Below, piece after piece: positions 46,421 through 58,487 of a DNA stretch of 64,000 nucleotides (the first letter of the stretch is position 1; each line of letters begins with the position of its first letter). Both the position numbers and the translations under genes were made by a program. The notes below the pieces were generated by a model. That model did no database searches, was not told where the DNA came from, and worked only from the letters and a program-made list of their open reading frames with translations. This DNA comes from Macquaria australasica (taxonomy: Eukaryota > Chordata > Actinopteri > Centrarchiformes > Percichthyidae), in the NCBI GenBank assembly GCA_005408345.1, contig SEMN01000015.1:2138001-2202000 (forward strand), written 5' to 3'.

Positions 46421-48429
46421 TCTCTCAAGACAGTGGTTGCTGATTTAATTGGATTGTGCTGAACTCTGGCTCTCTGTTGCATCTCTTATGATCATCTCGG
46501 AGACTCTTTGACTCAGACTTCCTGTGAAGTTCGGCTTTGTAACATTGTATGAACTTTGCTATCTGTCAGAAAAGCATCTCTACTCCCGGGTTTTCCAGGT
46601 ATACTGTGTAGATGAGTTTATCAATTATCTATAAAGTTTGCTGTTACACAAATCAAAAGTGGGGTAGAGTATAGGCAGTCCTGAACATAAAATCAAGACA
46701 GCTGATGTGAATGTGTTTACAACATGACCAGACTTTACCTTGGGTTCAGGGTCTGCAGAGCCAACTGAGACACCCAGATCATCCAGATACAAACAGGCTG
46801 CCTCTTGGATCCTCTACCCACACAGGGCTCACATCCTTGGGCTTGCCCCAATGCCTCCCTCCATACCCTTTCGCCTCTCCTCTCTCCTCCCCTCTGCTCT
46901 CCTTTCCCCAACCTCCCTGAGCTCGATTGAGGGAGATGATTAAGACATCAAAAGCTGTGCCTCACTGTAGATCAAAACTCAGGGCTGACGGGCGAGAGCC
47001 TGATCCCACATAGACTTCCGATGCATCCCCACAGCCGGAGATTTGCCATTCCCAGCAGCTCTCCTGCTCCACTCCATTAGTATCTCCATGCCAATCGGAG
47101 GCTCCCCGGGGTTCGACATGTAGCCTAGGATGAGTCAGGGCTGTGCAATCAACCCCATCCATGGAGAGGCAGGTGCTTTCAGATGGTGAGACACAGTGGT
47201 ATGTGTGTGTTGGTGTGTGCATGTGTTTATCATAGCTCAAGGCCCTTATTCACCCCCACTGTTTTATCATCCCCAACACTGAACAGCAGCAGCCCATCAC
47301 ACTGCCTCTATCTCCTTTTCTCTCCTTTCTCTTTCTCTTTCACTCTCACTCTCTCCCTTGAGGGGCTTTAGTTCATGTGATTCCACGCTCCAGCTTTAGC
47401 TCAACTTTGCCACTTGGCAGTCTCGGAAGATTTTTTCTGCTTGTCTCTCGTTTTACTCCTGCTGTTAAAGTGGTGATAAAGAGAACAGAAAATACATACA
47501 GGATCACGAGGAGAGACTTTTCCCTGCTTGTAAAATGAAGTGCTTCATGTTCCATCCGAGCAACGTCAGTGGAAAAGGGTGAGAGCCAGTCAGAGTCGGT
47601 GAGGACAAATTGTGGAAAAAAGAATTAATAAACGTGGTTCCCATCCAGGCATGGAAATAATAGGAGGAAATAATTGGAGTCTTTCTAGCCAAGGGGGGTT
47701 AATAATTATAATCTAAATACAAAAACGGAGGTTTATGAAATGTTTTGGTATTTGTTTTTAGCAAAATAGAGATAAAACTGAGCTGAGAACCCACTGCGCA
47801 AATAGTGTTATTATTCCCCTGTAACCTGGCTATTCTAGGAAATGTTTTTCATGGTCACTGTAATTTGGTGCTGATGTCATGGTTAGTACAGGCAGCAGCA
47901 CAATCATTTATGTTGCTGGAAACACAAGCTATGAATAGACTTCATATCCCTGAGAGACACAGAAGAATGTGCACCACACAAACACACACGCACACAAGTC
48001 AAACATATACGCACATAGACACGGTACACAGTAAAGACACAAGCAGGCAAGAAATAAATTCACAAATGACAACGTTGGAATCATCCTTAATTAATCTCCA
48101 CTTATCAGCTCATCAAGGACTGTGCCACTCCTTACATTGGTGGTGGAGTTACAGCCATCTGAGCAGCCACTCGGTCATTCAGTTTTAGCCAGTCAACCAG
48201 TGAGTCAGGCCCTGGGGCTAAGCTCATTAAGGCAGGAGAGTCCCCTACTATCCGTCCCTCCCGCTACGCACCTAAGGCTCAGCCCCCTCCCTGTCAACTC
48301 CCTGCCTTTAATTGAGTTCTCAGTTCTCTTTATTTTACTGTCAGCATTATACCCCTCTCATTGTTATCCCCCTCTCCATCCCCTTTCTTGAGCCCATCTC
48401 CTCCCTTTCCTTTACTGCTGCTACCACCA
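46421..48429. other. Non-coding spacer with some complex stretches
   Basis: After the CT tract, CTCAAGACAG near 46427-46436 is acceptor-like without a donor. 46960-47160 is complex and CpG-bearing. GTTAATAATTATA at 47698-47710 matches an HNF1-type site at 11 of 13 positions. CA words near 47980-48015. Frames up to 127 codons have no domain. Confidence 0.4.
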
Positions 48430-48542
48430 ACACTTTTTTTTGGTATTTCAGAGAGTAAGCACTTTCTCCATATTAAGATGTGAAATTCATTTTGACACTG
48501 GCTGGAAATAGAGTGGAACCGGCAATATGCCCCTATCTGTTC
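48430..48542. other. Short candidate conserved block
   Basis: TTTCTCCATATTAAGATG and GAAATTCATTTTGACAC, repeat-free, immediately before a long CT tract. Weakly supported. Confidence 0.25.
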
Positions 48543-48690
48543 ATCTCTCTCCCTCCCTCCCTCTTCTCCTCTCTCTCTCTCTCTCTCTCCCTTCCTCTTC
48601 TCCTCTCTTTCGATGTCTCTCTCTATCTCTCCCCCCTTCCTCTTCTCCTCTCCCTGTCTCTCCCTCTCTCTCTCTTTTCCCCAGTTCTTA
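48543..48690. repeat. Long CT-rich tract
   Basis: CT, CCCTCC and CTTCC units, with a pure CT run at about 48571-48589. Gives Leu/Ser frames on plus and Glu/Arg frames on minus, both artefacts. It ends in TTTTCCCCAG (48675-48684), acceptor-like. Confidence 0.92.
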
Positions 48691-50029
48691 CTAAGTTTTT
48701 TTTCCTTCAATCCATGGAGATCTGCTCTCCCACCTCACTTTCTTATATCGAGAGTATCCTGTGAGGTAAGAGCTTGCTTGCCCCAAATTATTTTTTCATA
48801 AGGATGGCATAGAAGAAAGGATATAATCCTTGCACCTTTTTCTCAGGATTTGGATCTATTGAGAGGGCAAGTGAAATCAAATAAGGGATGCAGAGAGAGA
48901 AAATGACAGATTAAGAAACAATGAGAGCCAAAGAGAATACACTATACAGTTAGAAATAAATGAAAGCTCAAGATAACAAATGTTGTCAAATGTCAGTGGT
49001 GTACAGCTCAGCCATGCAGCTCAAGTCTTGTATAATGTCTTGGTGACTCTGCTGATAATGTAGCCTAATGTACCAGTGGAGGGAAGAGATACAGTAGATA
49101 TGTGGATTGCATGAAAACCATTGTATGAATAACCATATCCTTGAGCCAGCAAGTGTCCACAACTGCTGCACTTAAAGTGTAACAGGGGTAGCAGAGACAT
49201 GAAGATGATTAGACTGACTGTTACATCTGGCCACTAGCCCAGAGCTAATTCACATAGTTGAATAACTGTGTGATCGCATGGCTGGATTGCCTAGACTGCC
49301 ACACTCTCCCTGAGATGATATGATGCAACCGGATAAAGAGCAGAGCTGGGCCGTGTGAATACGCATAAATGCACTTTAGCCAAGCAGTGGCTTTTCTTAC
49401 ATGATTTTTCATCATGGCTAAATGTTTGTTTTTCCCCCCAGGGACATTAGCGTCAAGGGATCATGACTATAGCCGTGTTACTGCGGTGGATTGAGCCTTT
49501 AGGGGTGTCTTAGCTTTAAAATCACCTCTGTACACACAACATATACAGCGAATGTGCATGCATGCATAGGCAGGCATGTACTGTATACGATATGCAATGG
49601 TGCATACAGATGCAAGCATACACATACACTTGAATAAACACACTGCTGTTTGTGTCTTTTTGTCTTTGCTGTACGAGATGTCAGTAATATGTGTAAAAGC
49701 GGCAGTGTGTATTCCTCTGTATATCCAACTCTCTGCCTTATAGCAACTGTCATTAAGGCTCCCCCCAGACACACACACACACACAGACACACACTCACAC
49801 ATACACACTGATAAGGTCTAACGAGAAACTCAAGTCTGTCTGACATAGCTGAATCAGGACAAGTCATCCTCAGTACACTGCAAAGAGGAAGCCTGGCTCA
49901 CCAGACATACACATATGTAAACCCTCCCAAAAGTGTGTTCATACATGTAATAACGGATACAAATAGATTCAACCACGCGTACCCACACAAACTCTTTTTC
50001 TCACACACGCACATTTTCTCACATAGAAA
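48691..50029. other. Non-coding spacer with CA patches
   Basis: CA runs at 49769-49784 and short CA words to about 49806. GCATGCATGCATAGGCAGGC-like words near 49556. The rest is mixed unique sequence. Confidence 0.5.
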
Positions 50030-50320
50030 GCCTCCCGACTTCCAGCACCGCACGCCAAGTCCTCCAATTTAATTTGTAATCTAATAAATCTAAAAAGCAA
50101 TCAGCGGCAGCCAATGGCTATTCAACTTAACCCCCTTGCCCTGTATGACTAGACTGAGATAATTGTCCTGTAATGTGGTCGAGAGGGCAAGGGGGAGAGG
50201 GAGCGAGGCAGAGAGCAGAGGGTCAGGGCCCATCTCCTCACCGAAAATAGCCTCTAAATGTGCAAGGCAAGGCTCCCATTATTAGGCCTTCCAAGTTGAC
50301 AGGGAGGTGGCCAAGGCCTG
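50030..50320. other. Candidate conserved non-coding element
   Basis: Contains CAATTTAATTTGTAATC, TCTAATAAATC, GCAGCCAATGGC and GAGATAATTGTCCTGTAATG, then after a GA-rich interruption (50186-50215) CCCATTATTAGGCC. Homeodomain, CCAAT and SOX-like (ATTGTCC) cores. Frames short. Confidence 0.36.
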
Positions 50321-50566
50321 TTTACATTCGCTGGTGATATTTGGAATGAGGGACCGTAGAGAGAGCGGGGAGAGGTAGAGGAAGGCACGGAGGGAGGGGG
50401 AGAGGAAATAAATTACCAGTATGGTCCAGGAAGTGCAAGGCAGGTAATTGCAGTTGACAGTCCAGTCTGCCACACAGTTAATTTGAGCCTGAGCCCAGGT
50501 CCCTTCCACTATAGCGCACCATACTTATACACAGCACAATCTGTCTGCATAGGTACATGCCCAGAC

Positions 50567-50570
<4 letters not shown>
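50321..50570. other. Purine-rich then mixed spacer
   Basis: GAGAGCGGGGAGAGG-type words at 50357-50406. No gene. Confidence 0.5.

Positions 50571-50599
<29 letters not shown>
50571..50599. repeat. (TC)14 microsatellite
   Basis: Uninterrupted CT run followed by CCTGGCAG, acceptor-like but with no donor within 150 bp that I trust. Confidence 0.95.
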
Positions 50600-50602
<3 letters not shown>

Positions 50603-51779
50603 TGGCAGTAGAATTATGTCGTAAGCAAGATATGAGCAGCCATGTCTCTCCTGGTAGGTGCACACTCCATGTCCTTATTTTCCCTATAGTTTAATTTTCC
50701 ACTGAGAAATATTGAATTTTGGGCAGGGTGATAGTGTACCTGTCAGTGATAGGGCGTCATCTCTAACTCCCTCTGACAGGTGGACCATTATATCTGCGAG
50801 GGAAAATAATCCCTCTCTACTTTAAGACCAGCAAATTTCAACCCTCTGGTTGGAGAGCAAGAAAGAAAGGCCTCTTACCTAAATCTGCTCTGATCGGTTA
50901 ATGAAAGACATTATTGAGAAAGCTGATTGCTTTTTCAAAGGGAACATACAGTATGGGTGTTTACCTTCAGTTATTTTGAGAATTCATTTTGGTAAACCTG
51001 ACTGTGTGTATACATGGGTATGTATACACACACATGCATCAGTATTCATTCATTATGGAGAGATTTTGATCTACTTAACTGAGTTTTGAAATACAGAAAT
51101 GGTGACAATGACAAGCGTACCTTCTCTTTTTGTGTGCTTTGTGTTTATGGACTGCAAACCAGAAACAAAGCCTTACCTTCAAACTATTTTCTCCTTAACT
51201 TTTCAAGGTATACATACATTGCCTAATAAGATACATAAGACAAGTAAGTAAAACAATGCCTCTAAGATAAGAATTTAGCTTCAGTCTTTCACTTTTATCT
51301 AATACCTTAACATTGAACATCAGTGTAACCCACTAAGTTTGGCAGCAACATAATTTGTCGTCAGATCTAAATTTGGTGTTGATTCAGACACAAAATGTTG
51401 TAATGTTTTTGTAAACGAAGCCAATGACTGACTCTACTGAAACATGTGCTGCAGCTGGGGATCTAACTTAAACCAATCCTGATTTCACTCCGCTGTCCTC
51501 ACTGTTAAGGTTGGGAATGCCCAGTGGCCCCTCAGTCTACTGTACCATGGATGACATCAACCCCTCTGGTTCCACATCCCTGCAACCACTTGACATTTCT
51601 ATCGACATTTCCCCACAGTGCTCTCACATTAAAGGGCGTGACATTTCATTTGCACACGATGTTGATTAAAATACACCCTTATGGTCTCAAGAAAAAAGGG
51701 GGTGTAGGCCATTTTTGTACCCTCTACTTTGGGAAATTGAGAAGAGATGAGGGAATAAATAGAAGATCGGCTGATTAAA
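50600..51779. other. AT-leaning non-coding spacer
   Basis: Unique-looking. A minus-strand AG/GTAAGAG donor-like site lies at about 50875 without a convincing acceptor. TACACACACATGC near 51024. No gene. Confidence 0.45.
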
Positions 51780-52340
51780 GGGATTATGAAAAGGCCCTTT
51801 GCTGGTGTTATGTAAAGACCAGAAGATAACAGTGAGACAAAATTTCAATTTTCCATTATGCAGTCTGACCCGTTTTTAATTGATTACCGCTAGTTTAGAA
51901 TAGCTCATTTTAAGTGAAGAGAATGGAATCAACAATAAAAACGAATCTTCATATTTTTATTTCATTGAGACACATACTGATTTCAGCAGTTTCTTTCATG
52001 GCCCATCAACATTTGACACCATTCCTCCTCGCGATGCTTCTCAATGCAAATAAAACCTGATTTGAATCAAGCCGTATTCAGTCAGAGTCCGTCAGTGGCA
52101 GGTCACATTTACGTCTGTGTCAGGCCACCTGCAAGGTGCTGCTGTCTGCTGATGTGTTAGCCCCAGCTGGGCTTGTATGATCTGACTCCAGGCCAGGTCT
52201 CACCTGCCAGCTCCTATCGGGTTCTCCACTTCTACACTGGCCCGGGGCCTGTCACTGATGGGCAGCCTGCCGTCCAGTCTAAACGGCTGGCTTCCAAAGA
52301 CATTCACTGATGTCTGTTCTCCTCTGCCTGAAACAGCTTC
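51780..52340. other. Candidate conserved non-coding elements
   Basis: 51835-51925 has TTTTTAATTGATTACCGC, GTTTAGAATAGCTC and TTCCATTATGCAG, a compact homeodomain-rich core. 52080-52330 is complex with several CAGGTC/CCAGCTG E-box-like words. No repeats. Confidence 0.33.
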
Positions 52341-53744
52341 TGACAGGACATTGAGATGTTTATTTCCTTACTCAGTTCATTTTTCTTCTTTGTCTTTTGT
52401 AGAGCTTGGCTTAGACGTTAAATCTAACCTTTGAATTATTTGATATTTATTGCATGTAAATGTATGACAAAAAAACAGTTTTAATGATGACATATTAGAA
52501 TTAAATTCAAAACAGAGCAACAATATATTGCATTTTCCTCCTGATCTACAGCTGAGTGAGACCAGTACTGACCTGTGTTTCAATTCATTCTCACTGCACA
52601 ACGGTTATAGCGTCATGACACCTGTAACTCAATTATATTAAATTAGCAAGGGAATAAGGTAAATGTATAGCCATAAAATAGGTATTTATGGTATAGTTTT
52701 ATCCCCAAGCAGCCAATAGGAATCCAGAAAAGAGTAACATAGTAACCTAATTAAAAGCAGTTGATATAATACCCAATGACCGCTTAGTTGTTAAAGTAGG
52801 AGAGGTGCATAGGTTAATCATAGCCTGTGAGCACCTTCATGTAATAGAACCATAATATGATAATTAGTTCAGTTTTACACAAACTTATCTGTGTCAATAA
52901 AAAATATAGCCAAGCATACGCACACAGCTTGCCTTGGCCTGATCCAATATATCACACTAGACAAAACATCCACTATTCATGTTCCATGCTGCCCTGGTTA
53001 GCACCGGGACCATGTAAAGGCATTGCAATAATGAGTGTCTACTATTGCTGCAAGGTGTTTGATCACTTTTATGCCTTACAGATAAGCTAATTTAGCAACC
53101 ATTATAAGCAGGTTGCCCTTCCACCTCAGTAGTATTTCTGTAATTACTGTAGTGACAGCATTGTCCCACATGGTTACACTATTATAGCCCAAGAGGTTGT
53201 GTTTAAAGAGTGATGCATTTATTAGCATACCTTTTGTCATAAGCAAATTCAGTAACCTACAAAATGGCTTTATTCTCTCACAGTTAAACTAATGATATGA
53301 AAGGAAGTAGGAGTTCTACATATTCTAAAAATGACCAGAATATATCTTTCTACAAATAACCTTTTGCATTCTTTATCTGCTTTTTTTTTAAAAAGGCTTT
53401 AGCAAAGAAGTTGATCCCAATCTCTTATATTCTCCCCCTCTAATGAACTGCCCCATTTTGCAGCACACAATTGCATCATTTTCAGAAAAGTATGTGCTCC
53501 AGCAGCAATTCTACCAGCAGCTGGCTACAGTTACAGGGCAGATATCATAGACTGCCATCAAGTTATGGAGATGACAGTTATATCATCAACTCCATAAGCC
53601 CTCCTCAGTGAAACAATTTGCAGTGTCTACAGGGGCAGACACAAACAAACTGTTTTCCTGATATTCCTTTCCCAAGCAGTCAGGCTGCAAGGGTCTCTCC
53701 CAGCTAGAGGGGAGGACAGCAGGCCTGCAGAGAAATGGATAGAA
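52341..53744. other. AT-rich spacer
   Basis: AT-rich unique sequence with T9 near 53382. No frame above 101 codons, no recognised repeat. Confidence 0.5.
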
Positions 53745-53764
53745 AGAGAGAGAGAGAGAGAGAG
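53745..53764. repeat. (GA)10 microsatellite
   Basis: GA run inside a larger purine-rich zone (53730-53820). Simple repeat. Confidence 0.93.
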
Positions 53765-55139
53765 ATAAATAAAGCAAAAGAGAGAGACCGAAAGACAAAA
53801 GGGGGAGAGAGGGAGGAGAAGTGAGCCTAAATTGGGAATCTATTACTGAGGCATGGGTACAGCAGCCCCTCTCTGTCTCCCATAAACACACAGAAATGTG
53901 TTCAAGTGCAGGGGCTTTATAAGTTTCCCCTTCTCCAGAGTAATGTGCTTTGAATGGCTGGTAAAATGGGACTGGGAGAATTTCATTCCCGCTGCCTCCC
54001 CAGGCGACTCACCTTTGGCCCACCGATGATATGAGCCCTTTTCTATTTTTACCACTTTTACTCTCCCTCGTTCCCTCTTTCCATCTACCCGACTGATGGA
54101 GAGGAGGAGAAATAAATGGAGAGCAGTGCCACAGCAGGGGATGGAGGGATAGAAGTGTAGAGGGAGAGGCACAGGGGGAAGAGGATTGGGGTACTGGGCT
54201 TATTTATTTAGTGGAATGAGGCAGGTGCGTTATCCAGAGCTCAGATTAGCTCATCTGTTTATGCTAAATGCCACACCATGGGAAGCACGGTCGTGTCACA
54301 GGAAGTACAGAAACCCATTTTTCTCACTGTCTGCTGCTCCCACAGATTGCTGGATCTGTTCTTTTCACCTGTCAGACCTTTACTGGGATCAGATATTGTC
54401 AACAGATTATTGGCTTTGCTTTTCACTTACCTTTGTAGATCTAGTTACCTAATAATTTAACTCACTGATACGTTTGTTTCTCATTTTGCTTGATTCAATT
54501 ACATAATAGGACATTGTTGTTTTTTTTTATCTCCTTTGATTTACAAAATATGTTTGAGGTAGGGATTTTTTAGGCACTCTGGGTCCCTGTACACTCAAAT
54601 GAGTTGACTCAGAGATGAAAGCATGTTTAAGTCCTGCTTTGGCCCCTATACTAACATGAAGTCATGAAGCCCAGGGTGTTGGGTCTCTCAGCACCCACTT
54701 AGGCATGACTGATGGACTTAAAGGCATAGTAACATTAGATGATAAAAACATTATAGCAACAGGAAAACATTGGTCCAGTTCTTTATTTCTTGTTATGCGT
54801 GTGTATATATATGATGAAAGTCATAGCTTGTGTGTGTCGTGTATGCTTTGTGCTGCTTACACCCTTTTATGGTAAAACTGGAGTTTAGAGAATAAGTACA
54901 CTGTTGGACACTAGATCATGTTCACGTCATATTTGACATATCACCCTAACTCAATATACACTGTGAATGATATCTGTCATTGCGATTTTTGTGAAATAGA
55001 AAGGACGTTTTATATAAAGTAAAAGGAACACTAAAGTTACAATTTATTTACTGAGAATTGTTTATATGACTGTAAGTGAATTACTGTAAGAAGGATTTTT
55101 TTCATCAAAATGTATAGGTTAGCAGAAATTGTTTATTTA
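53765..55139. other. Non-coding spacer
   Basis: Purine-rich to about 53820, then mixed, then AT-rich from 54450. On the minus strand ACAAAG/GTAAGTG near 54430 is a strong donor-like site with no acceptor in reach. No gene. Confidence 0.45.
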
Positions 55140-55560
55140 TACTTTCTGTGACCTTTTGCTTTCATCATCGTCTTTTCATCGGCTTTCAATTTCCCCACAG
55201 GTAAAAGCACAAACACATCACTGCAATCTGTGCCATTTACACCAATTGCAAAGAACCAGTCTAATTTATATTTCAGTGGCTCACTGCATTAAATGAGAGA
55301 TTATCAAATGTTAGACTGAGCAAAATGAAATAAAAAGCGACAGTGAAAGAAATATTACACCTGTACTTCAAGTTGTGTATTCAGTGGAACAAGGAGGTCA
55401 TATTCTCCTCTATTAGCCCTGAACCCGTTCATTACCGCGTGATGTTTCCGCTGCTCCAAACTATGAGGAGAGCATGGCCAAGCCGCAACCTCTCACCTCT
55501 TTGTCCTCATGCGGAAAATCCTCTTGATAAGACATGTAATAACTGAAACATTATTGCGTA
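55140..55560. other. Candidate conserved block with abutting acceptor/donor
   Basis: TTTCAATTTCCCCACAG/GTAAAAG at 55184-55207 is a good acceptor directly followed by a donor-like GTAAAA, the form of a zero-length or recursive splice site. The donor half is imperfect. Downstream 55380-55480 is complex and CpG-bearing (CATTACCGCGTGATG). The frame after the AG has no recognisable product. Confidence 0.28.
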
Positions 55561-55949
55561 TCTGTGTGTCTTTGTGTATCCACCTTGTGCATAGCATGCG
55601 AGAGGGTCACAACCTCGCTTCATGTGTGGTTCCCACCTACATCTTTCTTCCCCCTCACCTTTTTTCGATTCATTGAGCCGTGAGACTGATGCTGGGTGTG
55701 GTGTTTTTCTGCCATTAGAAGATGCTAGGTAATGCCTCCATGATGGAACCATTCACTTCTCCAGTGGCGAGAGTAAATGGAGCAGCCTTTCACAAACAAT
55801 AAATCCCTGACGGTCCCTTTCTCTCCTTCTCCCCCTCACCTCTGAGCACTGGCTTTTCATTTGTTTTATTTACATAGCCGCCTTTATGAGCTTTCATCAG
55901 CAGGTCTGCTTATATAGGAAACTAATGCCTTCTCAGAGCTGTAATTTGA

Positions 55950-55951
<2 letters not shown>
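55561..55951. other. Non-coding spacer
   Basis: Mixed sequence, no feature recognised, running up to the long GT repeat. Confidence 0.5.

Positions 55952-56032
<81 letters not shown>
55952..56032. repeat. (GT)40 microsatellite, longest in the window
   Basis: 81 uninterrupted bases of GT/TG. Purity over this length implies recent expansion and likely length polymorphism. It drives three overlapping Val-Cys frames. Z-DNA-forming sequence. Confidence 0.99.
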
Positions 56033-56034
<2 letters not shown>

Positions 56035-56864
56035 TGTTGTGTGCATGTGTGCATTCATCCATATATTTTATGTTGGTATATCCACCCATGGATTTGCATC
56101 TGTGTGTGTGGGTGTGTGTGTGCTATCCTCTATCTTGAGAGAGAAAATCAACATTTTCATGAAGGCTTGTGTTTTTTGTCCAATTTAATCATCCGCTTCC
56201 CTTTTCACTTTCTACTTCCCCTTCCGTTTTTTTTTATTCTCTGCCTTTTCTCTCTCTCTCTCTGTGCCTCCATTTTTCATACCTACATTGCTCATTGATT
56301 ATCCATCATCTCTACAGCACTACTACAAGATATGCTGGATAAATACCAAACATGAGTCCTAGCCTACAGATCCAGAGTCTTTTTGTTTTGTTGTTTTTGA
56401 AGAGGCTTTCTACTAAATACTACTTAAAGTGTGTATTTATCGGTTTTAATATTCTGCATAACACATGTGCAACCAGTTTCTTGAGCAGGACGACAACCAA
56501 GATGGTCATCCGTATATAGGAAATTATGTTGCGACAACAGGTGGAAGTGTTCTTTGCTGATTTCGTTAGACAATGTATGTGTAAGGAGGAGGACCAAGAA
56601 AAAGACAGCGGCAGAGTCTGCTGCAACTTTAACAAGAAGAGGAAGATAGTGCCGGTGATGGTGAATGCCTGTGCAAGGCTGCAAGTGGAGTGATATTTGG
56701 AAAAGGTAAAATACCAGGTTCAGCTTTTATTAACTGAAACTAGGTTTTAAAACTGCCATTCTCTGTCGTTTTGTTCATTTCTGTGAATCAAACTATTAAA
56801 TGCCCCCATGTGACAATGTAGAATATAGATGAAGTTAAGGAAGGCCCAAGCCTTAGCAGCTATT
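56033..56864. other. Non-coding spacer
   Basis: TG words to about 56122, CT patch at about 56249-56264, then unique sequence. AGGAGGAGGACC near 56584 is a minor repeat. No gene. Confidence 0.5.
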
Positions 56865-57156
56865 TGTTAGCTTCAGCTAATATAGCTACCGCAAACTAAC
56901 GTTTACAATTAATTTGAGTCGTTAGGTACAGCTAATGTAGCTGTAGCCGCTACCACATTGACCTGTCAATCAGGATAGAGGCGTGGCAATGCATATCCCT
57001 CCCCAGCTCCACCCTTTCGTCCAAATATATGGTCACTTCTGGCTAAAAAAAAACCCAAGATGGCGACGGCCAAAATGCCAAACTCTTCGAAACGGTAGTC
57101 CATAAACCAATGGGTGAGTCACGTGGCTACGTCCACTTCTTTTAATACAGTCTATG
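56865..57156 (+). mobile_element. Percomorph dispersed repeat (class not assigned)
   Basis: Starts with repeated AGCTA/GCTAAT words (56865-56955), then GACCTGTCAATCAGGATAG, GCGTGGCAATGCATATCCC, AAGATGGCGACGGCCAAAAT, CCATAAACCAATGGGTGA, GGCTACGTCCACTTCTTTT and ends ATACAGTCTATG (57156). I recognise this ordered set of phrases from many percomorph loci (memory, no search). It has an A9 run and no protein frame. Whether it is a SINE-like or DNA-transposon-derived unit I cannot say. Confidence 0.7.
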
Positions 57157-57939
57157 CAGTTTACATGTGAGAGAAGGATTAAGAAGACCACAGTAACAGT
57201 GACTTTCATTGACTGTGAATGAATGCATGTTGGAGTGTGTAAGTGGAGTTGGCATTGGTTTCCCTACAGTTTTAAAAGGGCTGTAATTCATGTAAATCAG
57301 GTAGATGCAACAGAGCTGGTACAGAAATGATGTCATGTTGGTCGTGTGGGCACACTTTGGCTCCAGTCAACACGATACAGATCAAAACGAAGCTAAATGT
57401 AAATACTGTGGGAGCATACAGTGTGTGGGATCATGAGTGAGAGAGAGACAGTGTGCCTGTGTGGACCATGAACGTTCAGTACGAGCTACAGTAGGCCGGA
57501 AAATAAATGCTACAGGACCTTGAGAGCCAAGAAAAGTTTGCGTGTTTTGTTTACCAGCAGCTGAGTACGGTGACGGAGGTTAGCTCTGAAGCGAGGTACA
57601 ACTTCTCCCTGGAGATGTAAAGCAGTCTCACCTGTGCTCCTCATCCATAATGTGGAGGATGAAGCAGGTTGTTTAATAAGATGCAGCGTGTAAAATAATA
57701 TCATTGTAATGTTAAAATGCTGTCACTCCATAAAACATTCGGCTGGTGGAATGAGCAAAAAAAGCCATAAAAATCGAATTCTAAATGATTTTTGTAGATA
57801 AGAGGTGTGAAACAGAGCCCATTTTACATTACCAAAAATTATTAAAGATCAAACAAATACTTACAAGTGTTCTTTACTAACTGAATATGTAAGATAAATG
57901 TTGCGCAGAGTCATAATTCTTGATTTTTGTTTGTTGTTG
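57157..57939. other. Spacer, possibly more repeat-derived sequence
   Basis: 57450-57680 is GC-richer than its surroundings and may be a further repeat fragment, but I do not recognise it. The rest is AT-rich. Frames under 65 codons. Confidence 0.35.
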
Positions 57940-58480
57940 AGTACAAATTATTAATTAAAGCGCCACCGTGAGGACAGGGAATCTTGTGCACAGATGTATT
58001 AAAAAGGTATCTTTTCATTAATCATTACTGAGGTAAATATGACAATTAATCATGATATTGATTTCAAGTAATATTGACCGGCCCTTCATACGCTGAACAG
58101 TGGGAACTAATAATCCATGTTAAAGTAATTATACAAAGTATTTGGCCCTGGGCTAATTAATGCTTTGCTTTTTCCAGGTGACAGTCAGGGTCCTGGAGAG
58201 AAAGTCATGCTGATGTGAGTCAGGCTGTTTAAGGAATAAAAAACACTGATATGAGGACTTGAGTGATATCGCTTTTTTTCACACCACAGAGAATGAAGAG
58301 ATACTTGTAAAATTAGCCAGTCAAATATTTACGCAGTTCAGCTGGGATAACCTTCACATTGTTACATGTCTTAACGGGACTTTTGATGTAGCTAATAATT
58401 TACATAGCTGCTTATTGAGGTATAATGCCATTATGACTGACTTACAGGGTCAGCAGGAGTGCTTGCAAAGTTTGATAATG
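57940..58480. other. Strong candidate conserved non-coding element
   Basis: About 540 bp of dense sequence: TTATTAATTAAAGCGCC, TCATTAATCATTACTGAGG, GACAATTAATCATGATATTG, GGGCTAATTAATGC and GATGTAGCTAATAATTTAC. The density of ATTA/TAAT cores exceeds any other block here. The 96-codon plus frame (58259-58549) runs through it and into the Tc1-like element, so it is not a gene. It includes the recursive-splice-like site at 58178. Confidence 0.42.
58178..58214 (+). other. Recursive-splice-like site or 37-nt microexon
   Basis: A good acceptor GCTTTGCTTTTTCCAG (AG at 58176-58177) with a plausible branch region CTAAT 20 bases upstream is followed at once by GTGACAG and, 37 nt later, by a strong donor GTGAGTC (58215). 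This layout is that of vertebrate recursive splice sites: acceptor, reconstituted donor, short RS-exon, competing donor. Read as a microexon it is open in one frame (DSQGPGEKVML). No flanking gene is visible, so this stays tentative. Confidence 0.22.
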
Positions 58481-58487
58481 GTAGGAT

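Noticed and set aside
48330..48764. Glu/Arg-rich minus frame and Leu/Ser-rich plus frames
   Set aside because: Compositional products of the CT tract at 48543-48690.
55886..56298. Three overlapping Val-Cys frames
   Set aside because: All are readings of the GT repeat in different frames.
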